NCBI RefSeq assembly: GCF_021366795.1
Contig: NZ_JAHCPS010000004.1
Coordinates: 62,001 to 126,000 of the forward strand
Source of the DNA: Macrococcoides caseolyticum
GTDB lineage: Bacteria; Bacillota; Bacilli; Staphylococcales; Staphylococcaceae
Length of the DNA: 64,000 nucleotides
Direction: 5' to 3'
The notes beneath the pieces are model-generated. The model did no database searches. It was not told the origin of the DNA and worked only from the letters and a program-made list of their open reading frames with translations. A program made the position numbers and the translations under genes. Of the stretch, positions 43,155 to 52,825 are shown piece by piece. Each line of letters starts with the position of its first letter. The first letter of the stretch is position 1.

Positions 43155-43823
43155 GGGAATTGGCCATTCTTCAAGATACTCACACATATCCCAAAACATA
43201 TATTCGAAGTAACTTGTCTTAACAATAATTTCTTCTAGTTCAGCAAGTTCGGTTTCAGGTTTACCTTCTGTTAACTGATTCATTAAACGCTTTGCATCTT
43301 CAGTCAGTGCAGTGAATGCCTCACCAGAATACGTTGCAACCCATTCATGATAAGGATTATTGACTGATAATGCGTTGGGTCCTTTTGATAATTGTTGACC
43401 GATAAAGTTATAACTCCATGCACAAGCAAGTAAACACGCAACAACATGTTCCGGACCACCGCGCTGTGCATGATTGAGCATATAACTTGTGTATGCTGTA
43501 TTGACTGCTGATGCATCCGTCGCTTCTAATTGTTCATTCGTTATTTCAAATTGTTTCGCGAAACGACGATGTAAGTCCATCTCCATAAATAATGTGCCAT
43601 GTAACAAATTCGCAAAGAGACCCATTGTCTCTAAATCACGAGATTTCGCACTACCAATTGCCATTAACTTTGCATATTCTATTAAGTATACATAATCCTG
43701 CTTGAGCCATTGCTGAAACTTTTCCTGATGTAACGTACCATCCCCTAAACCGATGACAAACGTATGTTCTAAATAAGAATGCCAGATAGGCTCAACACGC
43801 TTCCAAATTCGATCTGTAAACAT
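43146..43823 (-). CDS. tenA: Aminopyrimidine aminohydrolase (thiaminase II)
   Basis: A 225-residue all-helical TenA enzyme that salvages thiamine by hydrolysing aminopyrimidines or thiamine itself. The nucleophile Cys lies in VACLLACAWSYNFIG, and the acid Glu in the C-terminal FEYMFWDMCEYLEEWP. AGGAGGATATC precedes the ATG. It is the only gene behind a TPP riboswitch here; thiM, thiD and thiE, which accompany tenA in S. aureus, are not adjacent. Confidence 0.94.
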   Translation of the reverse strand: MFTDRIWKRVEPIWHSYLEHTFVIGLGDGTLHQEKFQQWLKQDYVYLIEYAKLMAIGSAKSRDLETMGLFANLLHGTLFMEMDLHRRFAKQFEITNEQLEATDASAVNTAYTSYMLNHAQRGGPEHVVACLLACAWSYNFIGQQLSKGPNALSVNNPYHEWVATYSGEAFTALTEDAKRLMNQLTEGKPETELAELEEIIVKTSYFEYMFWDMCEYLEEWPIPKK

Positions 43824-43833
43824 GATATCCTCC

Positions 43834-43866
43834 TAAAAAATACCTATACACATAGGGTATAGGTAT
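43834..43866 (-). terminator. Riboswitch-controlled terminator before tenA
   Basis: A perfect 10-bp stem ATACCTATAC / GTATAGGTAT followed by TTTTTT lies between the riboswitch and the tenA ribosome-binding site. Confidence 0.85.
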
Positions 43867-43867
43867 T

Positions 43868-43952
43868 CAGCCCACTTCCCTACGATGGAATTAACCAACA
43901 GGTTCAAAGGGTCGGACGAATCCTCTCAGCATCAATGTGCACCCCTAGTGTA
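43868..43952 (-). ncRNA. TPP riboswitch (THI element)
   Basis: The minus strand shows the conserved blocks in order: CTAGGGGTGC, CTGAGAGGA, ACCCTTTGAACCTG, then TTAATTCCATCGTAGGGAAG. These form the pyrimidine- and pyrophosphate-sensing arms that bind thiamine diphosphate. The intrinsic terminator after it implies transcription attenuation: high TPP stops tenA. Confidence 0.95.
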
Positions 43953-44045
43953 TAGATGATATTATTTTATTCAATTATAACAATAAATCAATAACTATAA
44001 AACTTAATATCATTCATTGTTCGTTTACGTAATCGTGCCAATTGA

Positions 44046-44348
44046 CTATTCTCCAACAGCTGCTTTAAAGCTTTTCACAAATGCTTTTGCTTCTTGGCGG
44101 TTCACTTGATCAAACAACCACGATTCACCGTTTTTTTCCATTATTACGATACGAAATGGGACAATTGAGATGCCGCTTTTGATACTTTTTATTTCATCCA
44201 ATAAAAAAGTATCCTTTACTTCGGTTCCTGCTAATGGACCATGTGCTTCAAAGGTAATGATATCATCATATAAATTTAATTTACCTGGTACTAAAGTTGA
44301 TCGATATAAAGACATCGATGCATTGACACTCATGATATGTTTAGTCAT
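44046..44348 (-). CDS. GRAM/PH-like domain protein
   Basis: A 100-residue protein resembling bacterial GRAM-type PH-like domains: residues ~10-90 run through LVPGKLNLYDDIITFEAHG, the DTFLLDEIKSIKSG strand and a terminal helix RQEAKAFVKSFKAA. No membrane helix. I use the ATG at 44348 behind AAGGAGTGG. Function unknown. It stands between the tenA riboswitch and the glg operon. Confidence 0.65.
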   Translation of the reverse strand: MTKHIMSVNASMSLYRSTLVPGKLNLYDDIITFEAHGPLAGTEVKDTFLLDEIKSIKSGISIVPFRIVIMEKNGESWLFDQVNRQEAKAFVKSFKAAVGE

Positions 44349-44472
44349 TTTATCCACTCCTTCCATTTATTCAAATTATATCAAATGCAATGCTATAAAT
44401 ATATTCATACGTTATAGCCGGTAAGTAGATGTTCTCCTTAACGATTCCGCTAAATCTCTCGATAATATATCC

Positions 44473-44506
44473 TAAAAAAAGCCAACCCCGTTTCTAGGGT
44501 TGGCTA
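44473..44506 (-). terminator. Terminator of the glg operon
   Basis: AGCCAACCC / GGGTTGGCT with TTTTTTT on the minus strand, 9 nt after the glgP stop. Confidence 0.9.
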
Positions 44507-44514
44507 TATCAATC

Positions 44515-46920
44515 TTATACTAGCTTCCAAATATCAGTCGCATATTGCTGGATTGTTCTATCACTTGAGAATTGTCCTGATTTCAGGATATTCATTAAAC
44601 TCATTTGATTCCATTTCTTCTTATCCTGATATGTTGCCATCGCAGTTAAGTGAATATCAACATAAGAATTAAAGTCTTTCAGTAAGAAGTATGGGTCGTT
44701 ATTCGTTAATACATGGTAATATAAATCATTGAATGCAAAATCACGGCCGAATTGTTCGTTCTTAAGTGCGTCCATCGCACCTTTAACACGTCCATCTGTT
44801 TGATAGATCGCTTCTGCCTGATAGCCACCGTTATTTTGGTAGTTAATCACTTCTTCAGAACTTAATCCAAAGATAAAGATATTTTCCTTACCTACTAATT
44901 CAGCGATTTCAACGTTCGCACCATCCATTGTTCCTAATGTGACTGCACCGTTCATCATCATCTTCATGTTACCTGTACCTGAAGCTTCCATTGATGCTGT
45001 TGAAATTTGTTCAGAGATTTCTGCTGCTGGCATAATGTCCTCAGCTAATGTTACGTTGTAGTTTTCTAAGAATACAACTTTAATTCTATTATCAACATCC
45101 GCATCATTATTTACAACATTGCCAACTGCATGAATCAATTTAATGATTTCTTTTGCAATATGATAGCTAGGTGCAGCTTTCGCACCAAAGATAAATGTTC
45201 TTGGTTGTATTTTAATTGATGGTTTGCGTTTAATTTCATTATATAAGTAGATAATGTGTAAAACATTTAATAATTGACGTTTGTATTCATGGAGTCGTTT
45301 CACCTGGACATCAAATACTGAGTGTTCATCGACTTCAATACCAGTTTTCTGATAAATAACGTCTTTTAATACGCGCTTATTCTCTAATTTGACTTCTGCT
45401 AAGTGATTTAAGAATGTTTCATCATTATAATAGCGCATTAATTGTGATAATTCTTGTGGTGATTTATGCCATGCATCGCCAATCGCATCATTAATTAAAT
45501 GCGTTAATGCTGGGTTCGCCGTCATTAACCAGCGACGATGTGTAATGCCGTTCGTCTTATTATTGAATTTCTCAGGTTGAATTCTGTAGAAGTCATTAAA
45601 AGTATGATCTTTAATGATTTCTGAGTGCAGTGCTGCTACACCATTCACAGAGAACGAGCCGACAATTGCTAACTTACTCATATGCACTAAATCGTTACTG
45701 ATGACTGCAAGATCTGCAATTTTTTCTCTCATTTCCGGATGTTTTTCATAAACTTCACGACAGAAGCGTTCATTAATTTCATTGATAATCATAAAGATTC
45801 TAGGATTAACTTTTTGAACTTGACTGACCGGCCACTTCTCTAATGCTTCCTGCATGATCGTATGGTTTGTATAAGCAAATGTTTTTGTCACAATTGCCCA
45901 TGCATCGTCCCATCCTAAGCCTTCTTCATCCATTAAGATGCGCATTAATTCAGGGATACCGAATGTTGGGTGCGTATCATTAATTTGAATACAATGATAT
46001 TCATGGAACTTTGTTACTGGTAAATCATATTTTTCTTTAAATTGCTTAATTAACGTTTGTATTGTTGAAGATACTAAGAAATATTGTTGTTTCAAGCGTA
46101 AGAAACGGCCTTCTTCTGTAGAATCATCTGGGTAAAGGAAGCCAGAAATTCGCTCTACGTTCTGCATATGTTCAAGTCGATTCTTATAATCGCCGTGATC
46201 TATAACTTCTGAAGGCAATACAGCACTCCATAAACGTAATTGGTTGACAACATCATTATCATACCCCACAATACCAACGTCATAAGGTACAGCAAGAACT
46301 GTTTCCTGATTATGATAACTAAATTTAAAGTTACCCGCTTCGTCAATTTCAGTCGTTACCTCACCACCAAAATGGACATGCATTGCTTCATCAATTTTAC
46401 GTGTTTCCCATGGGTAGACTTCCTGTAACCAGTTATCCGGTAATTCAATCTGATTACCATTTACAATACGTTGTTCAAATAATCCGTAACGATAGCGAAT
46501 ACCAAAACCATGACCTAAATAGCCAAGACTTGCAATCGAATCTAAGAAACATGCTGCTAAGCGACCTAAACCACCATTACCTAATCCTGCATCGTTTTCC
46601 TCACTGTATACTTTTTTAGGGTCTCTGCCTAAATCCGCTAATACTTCATTACAAACATCTAATAATCCTGCATTGAGTAAGTTACTTTCAATTAAACGAC
46701 CAATTAGAAATTCCATTGATAGATAGTTGATTTGACGTTTTTTTTGTTTGATATTCGTTTTCTTAGTTTCAACACTCGCTTGGTTGATTTCATCTTTTAA
46801 GATTGAACAAATCGCATAAAATAAATCTGTATCTGTTGTATCTTCTAACGTTGTATTTCGTTTGTTCGTTAATTTCATCTCCAGGCGTTCACGGAACTCT
46901 GATTTTGAATAAGTTTTCAT
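44515..46920 (-). CDS. glgP: Glycogen phosphorylase
   Basis: An 801-residue PLP enzyme that releases glucose-1-phosphate from glycogen chain ends. The PLP-lysine region EASGTGNMKMMMNGAVTLGT and TMDGANVEI are present, as are NYLSMEFLIGR and GNGGLGRLAACFLDS near the N-terminus. Last gene of glgB-glgC-glgD-glgA-glgP, the same order as in Bacillus subtilis, and 10 nt after glgA. Confidence 0.95.
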   Translation of the reverse strand: MKTYSKSEFRERLEMKLTNKRNTTLEDTTDTDLFYAICSILKDEINQASVETKKTNIKQKKRQINYLSMEFLIGRLIESNLLNAGLLDVCNEVLADLGRDPKKVYSEENDAGLGNGGLGRLAACFLDSIASLGYLGHGFGIRYRYGLFEQRIVNGNQIELPDNWLQEVYPWETRKIDEAMHVHFGGEVTTEIDEAGNFKFSYHNQETVLAVPYDVGIVGYDNDVVNQLRLWSAVLPSEVIDHGDYKNRLEHMQNVERISGFLYPDDSTEEGRFLRLKQQYFLVSSTIQTLIKQFKEKYDLPVTKFHEYHCIQINDTHPTFGIPELMRILMDEEGLGWDDAWAIVTKTFAYTNHTIMQEALEKWPVSQVQKVNPRIFMIINEINERFCREVYEKHPEMREKIADLAVISNDLVHMSKLAIVGSFSVNGVAALHSEIIKDHTFNDFYRIQPEKFNNKTNGITHRRWLMTANPALTHLINDAIGDAWHKSPQELSQLMRYYNDETFLNHLAEVKLENKRVLKDVIYQKTGIEVDEHSVFDVQVKRLHEYKRQLLNVLHIIYLYNEIKRKPSIKIQPRTFIFGAKAAPSYHIAKEIIKLIHAVGNVVNNDADVDNRIKVVFLENYNVTLAEDIMPAAEISEQISTASMEASGTGNMKMMMNGAVTLGTMDGANVEIAELVGKENIFIFGLSSEEVINYQNNGGYQAEAIYQTDGRVKGAMDALKNEQFGRDFAFNDLYYHVLTNNDPYFLLKDFNSYVDIHLTAMATYQDKKKWNQMSLMNILKSGQFSSDRTIQQYATDIWKLV

Positions 46921-46930
46921 TGAAGTCTCC

Positions 46931-48331
46931 TTAATAGATCTCTAGATATTTTTGTGCTGAGGCATTCCAGCTATGGTTGACTTTAGTAATATTTTTTATA
47001 AGTGCTTTATATTTATCTTTATTACGATACACAGTTCGAGATGCATTCAAACGATCGAGTAGTTCATGCGCATTATAATTGGCAAATGTTAAACCAGTAC
47101 CTTCGTATGTTTCAAAATTAAATGGTATGACTGTATCTCTTAATCCACCTGTTTCACGTACGATTGGGATAGATTTATATTGTAATGCAATAAGTTGACT
47201 TAAGCCACATGGTTCAAATAACGAAGGCATAACAAAGAAATCACTTGCAGCATATATTTCTCTTGAGAATGCTTCGTTAAAGCCTAAATGTAAGCTTACT
47301 TTGTCCGGATATTTATCACTTAAATAGTTGAAATACTGTTCATAACGATATTCACCATTCCCTAATATAACAATTTGGACATCCTGCTGGAGAAACTCTT
47401 CTAAAATACGCATGACTAAATCTAATCCCTTTTGTTCAACCATACGGGTAATGATGGCATACATTGGAATTTCTTTATTGACAGGTAATCCGACTTTTTC
47501 CTGCAGGATTGTTTTATTTTCTTGTTTTTTAGGAATAGAACTTTTGAAGTTCACAGGAATAGATGGATCTTTCATTGAATGATAATCGTCAACATCAATA
47601 CCATTTACAATACCGATTAAATCATGGTGGCGCATGTTGAGTAAGTCTTCTAATCCTTCGCCATAATAAGGTGTCTTGATTTCTTCGGCATAGCTTGGAG
47701 AAACTGTTGTAATCTTGTCAGCATGGAATATCCCTGCTTTCATCAGATTCAACATACCGCCCCATTCAAAACCTGCAAAATGTGTACGGTCTAAATTAAA
47801 GACATCTTCAAATGCATCATACATGAGTAAACCTTGATATTTAATATTATGAATCGTAAATACTGTCTTAATACCTTCAACAGGACGTTTAATATTACAG
47901 ATTGCAACAGCTGCACCTGCCTGCCAGTCATGACCATGTAATACATCTGGTTTAAAATCAGAACGGTAAATAAATTCAATCACTGCATTTGAGAAATAAA
48001 CAAAACGTTCACCATCATCTTCATAACCATATAAACCATCGCGCCCGAAATATTGTAAATTATCTATGAAGTAATATTTTACTCCTTCTCGTGTCAGTGA
48101 TAATATGCGTGTATATTGAAAACGCCAACCTACAGGGGTTTGAAAAACCATTTCTTCTTCGAGCATATCATGATATTCTTTTTTAAGGTGTGCATACATC
48201 GGTAGAATGACACGTACTTCACATTGCTTTGTCTGGTTTAAATATTTCGGAAGACTGCCGATAACGTCTGCTAGTCCTCCAGATTTAAAGAATGGTGTGC
48301 ATTCTGAAGCCACAAACAATACTTTTTTCAT
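46931..48331 (-). CDS. glgA: Glycogen synthase (ADP-glucose type)
   Basis: A 466-residue GT5 glycosyltransferase extending alpha-1,4-glucan from ADP-glucose. The ADP-glucose loop FFKSGGLADV is at the N-terminus, and the C-terminal Rossmann domain carries FFVMPSLFEPCGLSQLIAL and ETGGLRDTV. Length is normal. It lies 20 nt after glgD with AAGAAAGTTGG upstream of the ATG. Confidence 0.95.
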   Translation of the reverse strand: MKKVLFVASECTPFFKSGGLADVIGSLPKYLNQTKQCEVRVILPMYAHLKKEYHDMLEEEMVFQTPVGWRFQYTRILSLTREGVKYYFIDNLQYFGRDGLYGYEDDGERFVYFSNAVIEFIYRSDFKPDVLHGHDWQAGAAVAICNIKRPVEGIKTVFTIHNIKYQGLLMYDAFEDVFNLDRTHFAGFEWGGMLNLMKAGIFHADKITTVSPSYAEEIKTPYYGEGLEDLLNMRHHDLIGIVNGIDVDDYHSMKDPSIPVNFKSSIPKKQENKTILQEKVGLPVNKEIPMYAIITRMVEQKGLDLVMRILEEFLQQDVQIVILGNGEYRYEQYFNYLSDKYPDKVSLHLGFNEAFSREIYAASDFFVMPSLFEPCGLSQLIALQYKSIPIVRETGGLRDTVIPFNFETYEGTGLTFANYNAHELLDRLNASRTVYRNKDKYKALIKNITKVNHSWNASAQKYLEIY

Positions 48332-48351
48332 TTTATTTTTCCAACTTTCTT

Positions 48352-49455
48352 TTAAATTGTTTGTCGTTTGGCAACTACAAAAGGTTTATCCTGTGAACCA
48401 ATTAATTTTTGATGTTCATTTACGGTAACGTCTTTATCTAAAATAACATTTTCAATATAAGCGTCTTTATGAATACAGCAGTTTGTCATGATAATTGAAT
48501 TTTTAATGACTGCACCTTTCGCCACTTCAACGCCACGGTATAAAATACTATTTTCCACATGACCTTCAATTACACAGCCATTGGCTACAGTTGAATTTTT
48601 GACAACACAACCCACTTTATACTTTGTAGGTGGTTGATTTGATATTTTCGTTTTAATACGTTTTTCTTTCATGAATATTTTTTTGTATTTATCTGGATCA
48701 AGTATATCAAGATTACATTTATAGAATGCTTTTAATGAATTGATATACATCGTCGTATCTTGAATCGCATAATATTGCACGTTTAATTCATGCATGCGTT
48801 CCTGAATGCCATGTAAAAAGAAATTATCTTTGTAATTCTGAATAGAGTGATTCATGATTTCAAATAATTTTTCTTTCTTTACAATAAATGTCCCTGTAAA
48901 GATATGATGATTTTCCTGATCATGATTCAAGAAAATGACACGGTCATTTTCTGTATTAACACGTAATAATGGGCCGTGCATTTCCTCTAGTTGTTCTTTA
49001 TGTTCTGTGATTAATGTAACATCTGCATCCGTTTCAATATGATGATTAAAAGCCTCACAAAAATCTGTATTAACAATAAATTGTGATCCTGAAATAATGA
49101 CATCCGTTGCTTTTGATCGTAGGAAGAAGTCACGGTTATTATGGAAATGACGTAAATCTCCACGTGAAATATCGCTAGGATCATGCCAATCTGGCGGTAA
49201 TACAAATAGTCGAGACTGACGATCATCTAGACCGAAATTATCTCCATTTTCTAAGTGGTCCATAAGTGAACGGTATTTTTGATTGACAAATAATGCGACC
49301 TCTTTTGCACCACTATTCACCATGTTAGATAAACTAAAATCAACTAAACGATAGCGACCAGCAAATGGCACACTCGCACCATTTCTAAAATATGTTAATT
49401 CTTCTAAAAAATCATGTTCATTTTCTAAATTGATTAAACCCATTAATGATCTCAT
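48352..49455 (-). CDS. glgD: Glucose-1-phosphate adenylyltransferase, regulatory subunit GlgD
   Basis: A 367-residue GlgC paralogue. The nucleotidyltransferase fold is recognisable (FAGRYRLVDFSLSNMVNSG; a C-terminal left-handed beta-helix, ~270-360, with VEVAKGAVIKNSIIMTNC), but the N-terminal pyrophosphorylase loop GGxGTRL of GlgC is missing. This suits the GlgD role of activating GlgC in a mixed tetramer. Its ATG overlaps the glgC stop by one base. Confidence 0.93.
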   Translation of the reverse strand: MRSLMGLINLENEHDFLEELTYFRNGASVPFAGRYRLVDFSLSNMVNSGAKEVALFVNQKYRSLMDHLENGDNFGLDDRQSRLFVLPPDWHDPSDISRGDLRHFHNNRDFFLRSKATDVIISGSQFIVNTDFCEAFNHHIETDADVTLITEHKEQLEEMHGPLLRVNTENDRVIFLNHDQENHHIFTGTFIVKKEKLFEIMNHSIQNYKDNFFLHGIQERMHELNVQYYAIQDTTMYINSLKAFYKCNLDILDPDKYKKIFMKEKRIKTKISNQPPTKYKVGCVVKNSTVANGCVIEGHVENSILYRGVEVAKGAVIKNSIIMTNCCIHKDAYIENVILDKDVTVNEHQKLIGSQDKPFVVAKRQTI

Positions 49456-50603
49456 TATTTTGTCCCTCCTACGAACTCACTTAAGTTTTCAGGACCCACA
49501 ACAATTGGCTCTTCACATTGCGTACCATCAATTATCGTACCGTCCGGTATCTCTATTTTATTCATTATAATCGCTTTATTTATTTGGCAATTCTCACCAA
49601 TGACAGTCTTTGGATGAATGATTGAATCTTTAATATGACTTCCTTTACCCACGGTCACTTCACTAAATAATACAGAATGTTCAACATGACCAAAGATAAA
49701 TGACCCTGGACAAATCAGTGAATCGGTAATATTTGCTTCACTTCCGATAAATTGTGGTGGTAAATTCGCTTCATGAGAGAATGTCGGCCAAGTCTTACTA
49801 TTTAATAATTCTGATAAATCTTCTTCCAGTAAATCCATATTCGCTTCCCAGTAAGATTGAATTGTTCCAACATCTTTCCAGTAACCATCAAATCGATACG
49901 CATATAATAATTTTCCATCTGCCAGCATTTTTGGAATAATGTCATTACCAAAATCATGCTCAGATTGTGTGTCTTTTTCATCTTCTATTAAATATTCACG
50001 TAATACTTTCCAGCTAAAGATATAGATACCCATCGACGCTAAGTTATTTTTAGGGACAGCTGGCTTCTCATCAAACTCGTAAATTTTTAAATCATCTTCA
50101 GTATTTAAAATACCAAAACGACTTGCTTCTTCAAATGGTACTTCGATAACAGAAATCGTTGCATCGGCATTTTTCTCTTTATGATGTAAAAGCATTTGCT
50201 GATAATCCATTTGGTAAATATGATCCCCAGATAATATTAATAAATATTCCGGATCATATTGATCAATAAAATGAATATTTTTAGTGATGGCATCTGCAGT
50301 CCCTTCAAACCATGAAGCACCTGTCTGGTCAGCAAAAGGTGCAAGGACTGTAACGCCGCCATCTTGTTTATCTAATGACCAAGGTTTACCCATACCAATA
50401 TGTCGATTTAACATCAGTGGAGCATATTGTACCAGCACACCAACTGTATGTATATTCGAGTTTGATAAATTACTTAATGTAAAGTCAATAATTCTATACT
50501 TTCCTCCGAAAGGCACGGCTGGTTTAGCAACTTTTTTTGTCAGTTGACCGAGTCTTGTTCCTTTACCACCTGCTAATAACATACCTACTACTTCATTCGC
50601 CAT
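49455..50603 (-). CDS. glgC: Glucose-1-phosphate adenylyltransferase, catalytic subunit
   Basis: A 382-residue enzyme making ADP-glucose from ATP and glucose-1-phosphate, the committed step of glycogen synthesis. It shows [28 protein letters not shown], the substrate site FEGTADAI, and a C-terminal beta-helix with acyl-hexapeptide-like repeats. It starts 42 nt after glgB. Paired with glgD as in Bacillus. Confidence 0.95.
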   Translation of the reverse strand: MANEVVGMLLAGGKGTRLGQLTKKVAKPAVPFGGKYRIIDFTLSNLSNSNIHTVGVLVQYAPLMLNRHIGMGKPWSLDKQDGGVTVLAPFADQTGASWFEGTADAITKNIHFIDQYDPEYLLILSGDHIYQMDYQQMLLHHKEKNADATISVIEVPFEEASRFGILNTEDDLKIYEFDEKPAVPKNNLASMGIYIFSWKVLREYLIEDEKDTQSEHDFGNDIIPKMLADGKLLYAYRFDGYWKDVGTIQSYWEANMDLLEEDLSELLNSKTWPTFSHEANLPPQFIGSEANITDSLICPGSFIFGHVEHSVLFSEVTVGKGSHIKDSIIHPKTVIGENCQINKAIIMNKIEIPDGTIIDGTQCEEPIVVGPENLSEFVGGTK

Positions 50604-50645
50604 ACTGATTACCCCTATCTTAGTTTAATTTATTTAAGTAAAACT

Positions 50646-52568
50646 TTAATCTCTTTTTCTTTCTTTCACTTTCTTATAAATCACAAATCCTAATGGTGGT
50701 ATTTTCCCTTTAATTGAATGCGGTAAACCATGCATCGGATGAGGTTCTGAAAATAAATAGCTCGAAATAATCTGATTGGAACCGCCAAACAATTTGTTAT
50801 CTGAATTAAATAATTCTCGATATTTACCTGCTGCACTGACACCTACTTTAAAGTCATAATAGACTTCAGGAGAGAAGTTTAATACGATGACGAGTTCTGT
50901 TCCGTCTTTCGCTCGTCTGATATAACTTAATATTCGCTGTTCATTGTTATCTGCATCAATCCACTGGAATCCGTCGTATTCATAATCCAGTTCAAATAAT
51001 GCTTTTTCACGGATATATAAGTGGTTCATTGCTTTAATGAACTGATGAAAACCATCATGAATTGGATAATTTAACAAGAACCAATCAACTTGTTCTTTAT
51101 CTTTCCACTCTGCATACATTCCAATCTCACTACCCATGAAATTCAGCTTTTTACCAGGTTGAGTCAACTGATAACCATATAGAAGTCTCGCCTGTGCAAA
51201 TTTACGCCACTGGTCACCTGGCATCTTATCAAGCATCGACAACTTGCCATGAACAACTTCATCATGTGAGAATGGCAAAATAAATTGTTCGTTGTATCGA
51301 TACATCATAGGGAAATTTAAATGTTTATGGTGCGCCTGTCTTGCTTCTGGTGAAATCTCAAGATAATCCAGCGTATCATGCATAAACCCAAGATCCCATT
51401 TATAATCAAAACCAAAACCACCCAATTCAACAGGTGTCGTAATATTCATAATATCTGATGAGTCTTCGGCAATCATCATCGCATGGGGTGCAAATTCATG
51501 AATACTTTGATTCATTTTCTTGATGAACGCAACAGCTTCTTTATGCGTACTTGTGCCTTCATCATTAAATATTTGTTCGTGGGGTTCAAAATTCTCAAAA
51601 TTCAAATCGGTCATACTATGCACTGCATCCACGCGTAAACCATCGATATGATATTCATTAAGCCAGAAGAGCGCATTTGAGATTAAAAAGCTCTGAACTT
51701 CAGTACGACCAAAATCAAAGGTTAATGTCCCCCAGTTTCTCTTCTCTGCACGATATGGGTCAGGATGTTCAAATAAAGGTGTGCCATCAAATAAACGTAA
51801 GCCATGATCATCTTTACAGAAATGTGCAGGTACCCAGTCAAGAATGACACCAATATTATGTCTATGACAAGTGTCAATCAAATATTTAAAATCCTGTGGT
51901 TCACCATAACGTGACGTTGGTGCATAATAGCCTGTCACTTGATAACCCCAGCTTAAATCAAAAGGATGTTCTGTGATCGGCATCAATTCAATATGTGTAT
52001 AACCCATTGTTTTAACATATGGTACAAGCGTTTCCGCCATTTCAATATACGAATAATAGGTTCTATCTGTATAACTATCAATCGTATCATCCGGTCGTTG
52101 TGTTGTGTCATGTTTTTTCCAGGTCCCTAAATGCACCTCATAGATATTCATCGGTTGTTTCGTATGGCTTTCACGACGTTTTCTCTTCATCCATTTTTCA
52201 TCTTGCCAGTCATAATGTATATCTTTAACAATCGATGCTGTAAGCGGACGTTTCTCTGCATAAAATGCATATGGATCTGCCTTTAGGAATGCTTGACCTG
52301 TTTGAGGTGTAATCATATACTTGTACACCGTATGTTCAGCCACTTGAAATGTGCCAGTGAAAAGTCCACTATCTTTCATTCGCGTTAATTCATTATTTTT
52401 TCCCGTCCAATTATTTTCATTAAGTGCCACCGCAACACCGCGTGCATTCGGTGCCCAAACTGTAAAGGTTGTCTTACCTGTATCACGATCAAAGTGCGCA
52501 CCTAAAAAGCAATAGGATTCAAAATGTGTTCCTTGATGAAATAAATACTGATCTAATTCCGATACCAT
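50646..52568 (-). CDS. glgB: 1,4-alpha-glucan branching enzyme
   Basis: A 640-residue GH13 enzyme that makes alpha-1,6 branches. An N-terminal CBM48 (~20-110, TTFTVWAPNARGVAVA) is followed by the catalytic barrel with the nucleophile Asp in GLRVDAVHSM, acid Glu in MIAEDSSD, and FSHDEVVHGK, then a C-terminal beta domain. GGGGTGAGG precedes the ATG. First gene of the glg operon. A -10-like TATAAT lies 40 nt upstream (52608-52613), but the best -35 (TTGACG) is at a 20-bp spacing, so the promoter is uncertain. Confidence 0.95.
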   Translation of the reverse strand: MVSELDQYLFHQGTHFESYCFLGAHFDRDTGKTTFTVWAPNARGVAVALNENNWTGKNNELTRMKDSGLFTGTFQVAEHTVYKYMITPQTGQAFLKADPYAFYAEKRPLTASIVKDIHYDWQDEKWMKRKRRESHTKQPMNIYEVHLGTWKKHDTTQRPDDTIDSYTDRTYYSYIEMAETLVPYVKTMGYTHIELMPITEHPFDLSWGYQVTGYYAPTSRYGEPQDFKYLIDTCHRHNIGVILDWVPAHFCKDDHGLRLFDGTPLFEHPDPYRAEKRNWGTLTFDFGRTEVQSFLISNALFWLNEYHIDGLRVDAVHSMTDLNFENFEPHEQIFNDEGTSTHKEAVAFIKKMNQSIHEFAPHAMMIAEDSSDIMNITTPVELGGFGFDYKWDLGFMHDTLDYLEISPEARQAHHKHLNFPMMYRYNEQFILPFSHDEVVHGKLSMLDKMPGDQWRKFAQARLLYGYQLTQPGKKLNFMGSEIGMYAEWKDKEQVDWFLLNYPIHDGFHQFIKAMNHLYIREKALFELDYEYDGFQWIDADNNEQRILSYIRRAKDGTELVIVLNFSPEVYYDFKVGVSAAGKYRELFNSDNKLFGGSNQIISSYLFSEPHPMHGLPHSIKGKIPPLGFVIYKKVKERKRD

Positions 52569-52775
52569 TGCCTCACCCCTATCATGCTTATTCTCTGTAC
52601 ATCATTTATTATATGATAATTTTGTAAAAATTACGTCAATTAGTGTAAATTAGCCCAAAGATATCGTTAAAAAATTGTTAACTTGTACGGAGATAAGCAC
52701 TTTTTTATATCTTATAAATAAGTATAGTGTTAAGTATACATGCGAATTGATTATTTTTGTAATCATATCATTTTA

Positions 52776-52805
52776 TTTACCTACGCGCATAAAAGTCGTT
52801 ATAAT
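52776..52805 (+). promoter_or_regulatory. Putative pulA promoter
   Basis: TTTACC and TATAAT with an 18-bp spacer, ending 20 nt before the pulA ATG. The predicted leader is very short but includes the AGGAGG site. It lies in the 257-bp divergent glgB/pulA region. Confidence 0.45.
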
Positions 52806-52825
52806 GAACGTGATAGGAGGTTCTT

